From Pseudomonas sp. MYb60 (GTDB lineage Bacteria > Pseudomonadota > Gammaproteobacteria > Pseudomonadales > Pseudomonadaceae): a stretch of DNA of 64,000 nucleotides. Both the position numbers and the translations under genes were made by a program. The notes below the pieces were generated by a model that had not been told where the DNA came from, searched no databases, and saw only the letters and a list, made by a program, of their open reading frames with translations. Location of the stretch: NCBI RefSeq assembly GCF_002979555.1, contig NZ_PCOZ01000004.1, positions 354,628-418,627 of the forward strand. The letters are read 5' to 3'. This document shows, piece after piece, positions 60,945 to 64,000 of the stretch. How positions within the stretch are numbered: position 1 is the first letter of the stretch; each line of letters opens with the position of its first letter.

Positions 60945-61844
60945 ATGAGTTCGCGCGAAAACACCGGCATGGCCCTCGGCCTGCTGGGCGTCATCATCTT
61001 CAGCCTGACCCTGCCCTTCACCCGCATCGTGGTGCAGGAAATCCACCCCTTGCTCAACGGCCTGGGCCGCGCCTTGTTTGCGGCGATCCCGGCGGCGGCG
61101 CTGCTGCTGTGGCGCCGTGAGCGATGGCCGACCTGGCGCCAGGTGCGCGGCCTGTGCCTGGTGATCGCCGGGGTGATCCTTGGCTTTCCGGTGCTGTCGG
61201 CCTGGGCCATGCAAACCTTGCCGGCGTCCCACGGCGCGCTGGTCAACGGCTTGCAACCGCTGTGCGTGGCGCTGTATGCGGCGTGGCTGTCCCACGAGCG
61301 GCCGTCCAAGGCCTTCTGGGCCTGCGCGGCGCTGGGCAGTGCGCTGGTGTTGAGTTACGCCTTGATCACCGGTGCCGGCAGCATCCAGGCGGGTGACTTG
61401 CTGATGCTCGGCGCGATTGCCGTGGGCGGCCTGGGTTATGCCGAAGGTGGCCGGTTGGCCAAGGAGATGGGCGGCTGGCAGGTGATCTGCTGGGCGCTGG
61501 TGCTGTCGACCCCGGTGTTGATCGGACCGGTGTGGTACCTGGCGGCGCAGCACCAAGGCGCCATTTCCATGCGCGCGTGGTGGGCGTTTGGCTACGTGTC
61601 ACTGTTCTCGCAGTTTCTCGGGTTCTTTGCCTGGTACGCGGGGTTGGCCATGGGCGGCATTGCACGGGTCAGCCAGATCCAGCTGTTGCAGATATTCTTC
61701 ACCATCGCGTTTTCGGCGTTGTTCTTTGGCGAACACATCGAACCGATCACCTGGGTATTTGCCTGCGGTGTGATCGCGACGGTAATGCTGGGGCGCAAGA
61801 CGGCGGTGCAGCCAGCCCCGACAATCAAGGCTGGCTCAGTCTAA
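60945..61844 (+). CDS. EamA-family DMT transporter
   Basis: A 299-residue inner-membrane carrier with ten hydrophobic segments in two EamA halves (TGMALGLLGVIIFSLTLPFT at the start; AGDLLMLGAIAVGGLGYAEG in the middle). Likely an exporter of amino acids or other metabolites; substrate unknown. I use the ATG at 60945. The 290 bp before it (60654-60944) contain no convincing gene. Confidence 0.88.
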   Translation: MSSRENTGMALGLLGVIIFSLTLPFTRIVVQEIHPLLNGLGRALFAAIPAAALLLWRRERWPTWRQVRGLCLVIAGVILGFPVLSAWAMQTLPASHGALVNGLQPLCVALYAAWLSHERPSKAFWACAALGSALVLSYALITGAGSIQAGDLLMLGAIAVGGLGYAEGGRLAKEMGGWQVICWALVLSTPVLIGPVWYLAAQHQGAISMRAWWAFGYVSLFSQFLGFFAWYAGLAMGGIARVSQIQLLQIFFTIAFSALFFGEHIEPITWVFACGVIATVMLGRKTAVQPAPTIKAGSV

Positions 61845-61915
61845 TGTGGAGCTGGCTTGCCTGCGATGGCGGTGGTGACTGACACACCGCTATCGAAGGC
61901 AAGCCAGCGCCCACA
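61845..61915. repeat. REP-type doublet hairpin
   Basis: TGTGGAGCTGGCTTGCCTGC and its inverted partner GGCAAGCCAGCGCCCACA enclose CGATGGCGGTG...CACCGCTATCG, a near-symmetrical hairpin directly after the EamA stop and before a convergent gene. Typical fluorescens-group repeat. Confidence 0.85.
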
Positions 61916-61931
61916 GAGGACCGTGTTCACT

Positions 61932-63140
61932 TCAATTCAGGTAGCCATCGGCACGCAACAGGCTTTCCAGGCAGTGCTCGGTGATGTGGTAGAACGCCTT
62001 CAGTTCCTGGATTTTCGCCAACAGCTGCGCATTGTCCAGCGGCTCCGGGCGTTTCACGGCGAGGATCATCTTGTTCTTGTTGGTATGGTCCAACGAAATG
62101 AATTCGAACACCTTGGTCTCATAACCACAGGCTTCCAGGTACAAGGCGCGCAGGCTGTCAGTGACCATCTCCGCCTGTTGCCCCAAGTGCAGACCGTATT
62201 GCAGCATCGGTTTGAGCAACGCCGGGCTCTGGATCTGCAGGCGAATCTGTTTGTGGCAGCACGGCGAGCACATGATGATCGACGCGCCGGAACGGATGCC
62301 GGTGTGGATCGCATAGTCCGTGGCAATGTCGCAGGCGTGCAGTGCGATCATCACGTCCAGCGCGCTCGGCGCCACGCTGCGCACGTCGCCGCACTTGAAC
62401 ACCAGCCCCGGATGCTCCAGGCGTGCGGCGGCGGTGTTGCACAGGGTCACCATGTCTTCGCGCAATTCCACGCCGGTCACTTCGCCCTCGGCCTTGAGCG
62501 TGTTGCGCAGGTAGTCGTGAATCGCGAACGTCAGGTAGCCCTTGCCCGACCCGAAATCAGCTACGCGCACCGGCTGGTCCAGCTTGAGCGGTGACGAGGT
62601 CAGCGCGTGGCTGAACACTTCGATGAACTTGTTGATTTGCTTCCACTTGCGCGACATCGACGGGATCAGCGCCTGCCGGGCGTCGGTCACGCCCAGGTCG
62701 GCGAGGAATGGCCGGCTCAGGTCGAGAAAGCGATTTTTCTCTCGGTTGTGCTCGGCGGTCGGCGCCTCACGCAGTTGCTGTGGCTTGCTCTTGAACAGCG
62801 AGCTTTTGTTCTTCTTGCTGTACTCCAGCTGGGCTTCATCGGTCAGCGACAGCAGGTGCGCGTTCTTGAACTGCGCTGGCAACAGTTCGGCAATCGCCGC
62901 CACGCCGTCTGCCAAGGGGAAGTTCTTGGTGATGTCGCGGGTCTTGTAGCGATAAACGAAGGACAGGCACGCCTGCTCCTTGACCGTCACCGGCTTGATG
63001 ATCAGCCGCTGCAACTCGGCCTCGTCACCGACGTATTTGGCCAGCACCAGCTTGATAAAGGCCTGCTGCGCGAGACTCGCGCTGAGCAATTCGATGAACT
63101 GGGCGTGGTGATCGCTGGCAGGTTGAGCGGTGACAGACAT
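61932..63140 (-). CDS. SAM-dependent methyltransferase (Methyltransf_32/RRNAD1-like)
   Basis: A 402-residue cytoplasmic protein with an N-terminal helical region and a class I methyltransferase domain from about residue 180: motif I VRVADFGSGKGYLTFAIHDY, then GVELREDMV, MIALHACDIATD and the conserved MCSPCCHKQI cluster, which belongs to this family shared with eukaryotic RRNAD1/METTL25. The substrate is not known. The ATG at 63140 follows GAGG; the in-frame TTG before it is unlikely. Confidence 0.85.
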   Translation of the reverse strand: MSVTAQPASDHHAQFIELLSASLAQQAFIKLVLAKYVGDEAELQRLIIKPVTVKEQACLSFVYRYKTRDITKNFPLADGVAAIAELLPAQFKNAHLLSLTDEAQLEYSKKNKSSLFKSKPQQLREAPTAEHNREKNRFLDLSRPFLADLGVTDARQALIPSMSRKWKQINKFIEVFSHALTSSPLKLDQPVRVADFGSGKGYLTFAIHDYLRNTLKAEGEVTGVELREDMVTLCNTAAARLEHPGLVFKCGDVRSVAPSALDVMIALHACDIATDYAIHTGIRSGASIIMCSPCCHKQIRLQIQSPALLKPMLQYGLHLGQQAEMVTDSLRALYLEACGYETKVFEFISLDHTNKNKMILAVKRPEPLDNAQLLAKIQELKAFYHITEHCLESLLRADGYLN

Positions 63141-63249
63141 GAACAAAAACGCCTCGGGCAGGGAATGCCGGGCATTTTAGGGGGGATAAGGAATTAGGGC
63201 ACGGGGTAATTTGATCAACGGTCAATTCTCAAGACCACCACAAATCCAA

Positions 63250-63277
63250 TGTGGGAGGGGGCTTCCCCCCTCCCACA
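63250..63277. repeat. Short perfect inverted repeat TGTGGGAGGGGG
   Basis: TGTGGGAGGGGG-CTTC-CCCCCTCCCACA, a 12-bp perfect stem common between pseudomonad genes. It lies just behind the TPM gene stop and may act as its transcription end. Confidence 0.8.
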
Positions 63278-63300
63278 CTTTTGGCCCTGTGCTGGATGGG

Positions 63301-63918
63301 TTATTCGAGTACGACCAGGCGATTGGGCAGCTCGTTGCGTGTTTGGGTCACTGGCACATGCACCTTGAGCAACTCCCCACAGGCCTCGATGCAACTGACA
63401 AACCCTGCCAGCGTCTGCCCCTGCTTCACCTGCTGAGTAAACGCCTGCACGATCACATCCCAACTGCTGTCATCCAGGCGCTTGGAAATGCCGTCATCCA
63501 CAAGGATCTCCACATAACGCTCGGCCTCGCTGACAAAAATCAGCACGCCGGTGCTGCCCAACGTGTGGTGCAGGTTCTGTTCCAGGAACTGGCGCCGCGC
63601 CAGGTTGGACGCGCGCCAGTGGCGCACCGAACGGGGGATCAGCCGCGTCGTGACCTTGGGCAAACGGAACACCAGGCACAACACGATGAACGTCGCCCAT
63701 TGCGCCAGCAGCAAGGTGTACATGGTCAGGTAGCCCGACAGGTAATGCACCACGCCGGGTACCACCAGCGCAATCAGACTGGCCCACAACAGCGGGATGT
63801 AGGCGTAGTCATCGGCACGGGCGGCCAGCACGGTCACCAGTTCGGCGTCGGTGGTTTTCTCGACGCGGGCAATCGCTTCGGCGACTTGACGCTGCTCGTG
63901 TTCAGTCAGTAAAGCCAT
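63301..63918 (-). CDS. TPM-domain membrane protein
   Basis: A 205-residue protein: a TPM (YgcG-like) domain split around a membrane part. The start LLTEHEQRQVAEAIARVEKTTDAELVTV, two hydrophobic segments (about 47-66, 72-92) and then STGVLIFVSEAERYVEILVDDGISKRL are typical of the second gene in TPM pairs. The ATG at 63918 removes a non-family extension. It lies downstream of another TPM gene cut by the window edge. Function not established. Confidence 0.83.
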   Translation of the reverse strand: MALLTEHEQRQVAEAIARVEKTTDAELVTVLAARADDYAYIPLLWASLIALVVPGVVHYLSGYLTMYTLLLAQWATFIVLCLVFRLPKVTTRLIPRSVRHWRASNLARRQFLEQNLHHTLGSTGVLIFVSEAERYVEILVDDGISKRLDDSSWDVIVQAFTQQVKQGQTLAGFVSCIEACGELLKVHVPVTQTRNELPNRLVVLE

Positions 63919-63946
63919 GGTTGTCTTTGCTCTCTCATTATTATCA

Positions 63947-64000
63947 TCACCAGCCTCCCGAGGCCCCGCCGCCGCCGAAGCCGCCACCGCCGCCACGGAA
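63947..64000 (-). CDS. C-terminal end of a TPM-domain (YgcG-like) protein, cut by window edge
   Basis: Seventeen codons and a TGA are visible on the minus strand: FRGGGGGFGGGGASGGW, the glycine-rich tail typical of YgcG-type TPM proteins. The stop lies 28 bp upstream of the next TPM gene, so the two form an operon. Confidence 0.7.
   Translation of the reverse strand, partial: FRGGGGGFGGGGASGGW

Noticed and set aside
1..64000. CRISPR arrays, insertion sequences with transposase, prophage genes
   Set aside because: I looked for regularly spaced repeats, transposase motifs and phage structural genes and saw none.

Overview
The window looks like a chromosome segment of a Pseudomonas of the fluorescens group. 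The evidence is high-GC coding with pseudomonad gene orders (dapA-bamC-MBL-purC; nadB next to algU-mucA-mucB-mucD without mucC; tctD/tctE-opdH-tctCBA), an intact phaG homologue, two RsmA-independent housekeeping tRNAs, and several short inverted repeats of the REP type common in this group. About 60 real or broken protein genes, two tRNAs (Ser-CGA, Gly-CCC), terminators and sigma-factor promoters are supported.

Region by region. 1-5 kb: a partial LysR regulator, a membrane-anchored propeller protein, a chemoreceptor with a FliA-type promoter, an MFS exporter and tRNA-Ser. 5-13 kb: the purC / MBL / bamC / dapA block read leftwards, then gcvR-like, bcp, perM, tusA and a BepA-like protease. 13-17 kb: the envelope-stress operon algU-mucA-mucB-mucD with two AlgU-type promoters. 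17-21 kb: nadB, the ygfX-sdhE pair, ygfZ and an HDOD gene. 21.4-29 kb: a complete tricarboxylate uptake locus: sensor kinase and response regulator, divergent from an OprD-family porin, periplasmic binder, the two membrane subunits and an AbrB-type membrane protein.

29.2-39.8 kb is an accessory island that is visibly more AT-rich than its surroundings. It sits between the AbrB-type gene and ung. It holds three very large proteins of unrecognised function built from Ig-like (all-beta) repeats: one of 1217 residues ending in a beta-propeller, and two tandem paralogues of almost equal length (662 and 664 residues) with Lys/Arg-rich tails and no signal peptide. A pertactin-like autotransporter lies between them. 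This is the best candidate in the window for an undescribed system.

40-46 kb returns to core genes (ung, an enoyl-CoA hydratase family protein, a Tyr-rich lipoprotein, a second chemoreceptor, rsuA-like, phaG). 46.5-49.3 kb is a scar zone. The 3' end of tRNA-Gly is repeated exactly (17 bp) 867 bp downstream, bracketing a HigA-type antitoxin whose partner toxin has lost its middle. Just beyond lies a HicA/HicB pair in which both genes are broken. 49-64 kb holds repair, transport and catabolic genes, including an operon-like set (CoA-transferase, HMG-CoA-lyase family enzyme, MFS transporter, LysR) that could degrade a 3-hydroxy-3-methylglutarate-like acid, an iron-type alcohol dehydrogenase, a DUF4917 protein with SIR2-like motifs, a methyltransferase and the start of a TPM-domain locus.

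Functions are assigned from recognisable motifs and gene order read by eye; no database search was possible. Start codons were moved inward wherever a ribosome binding site and family length favoured an internal start.
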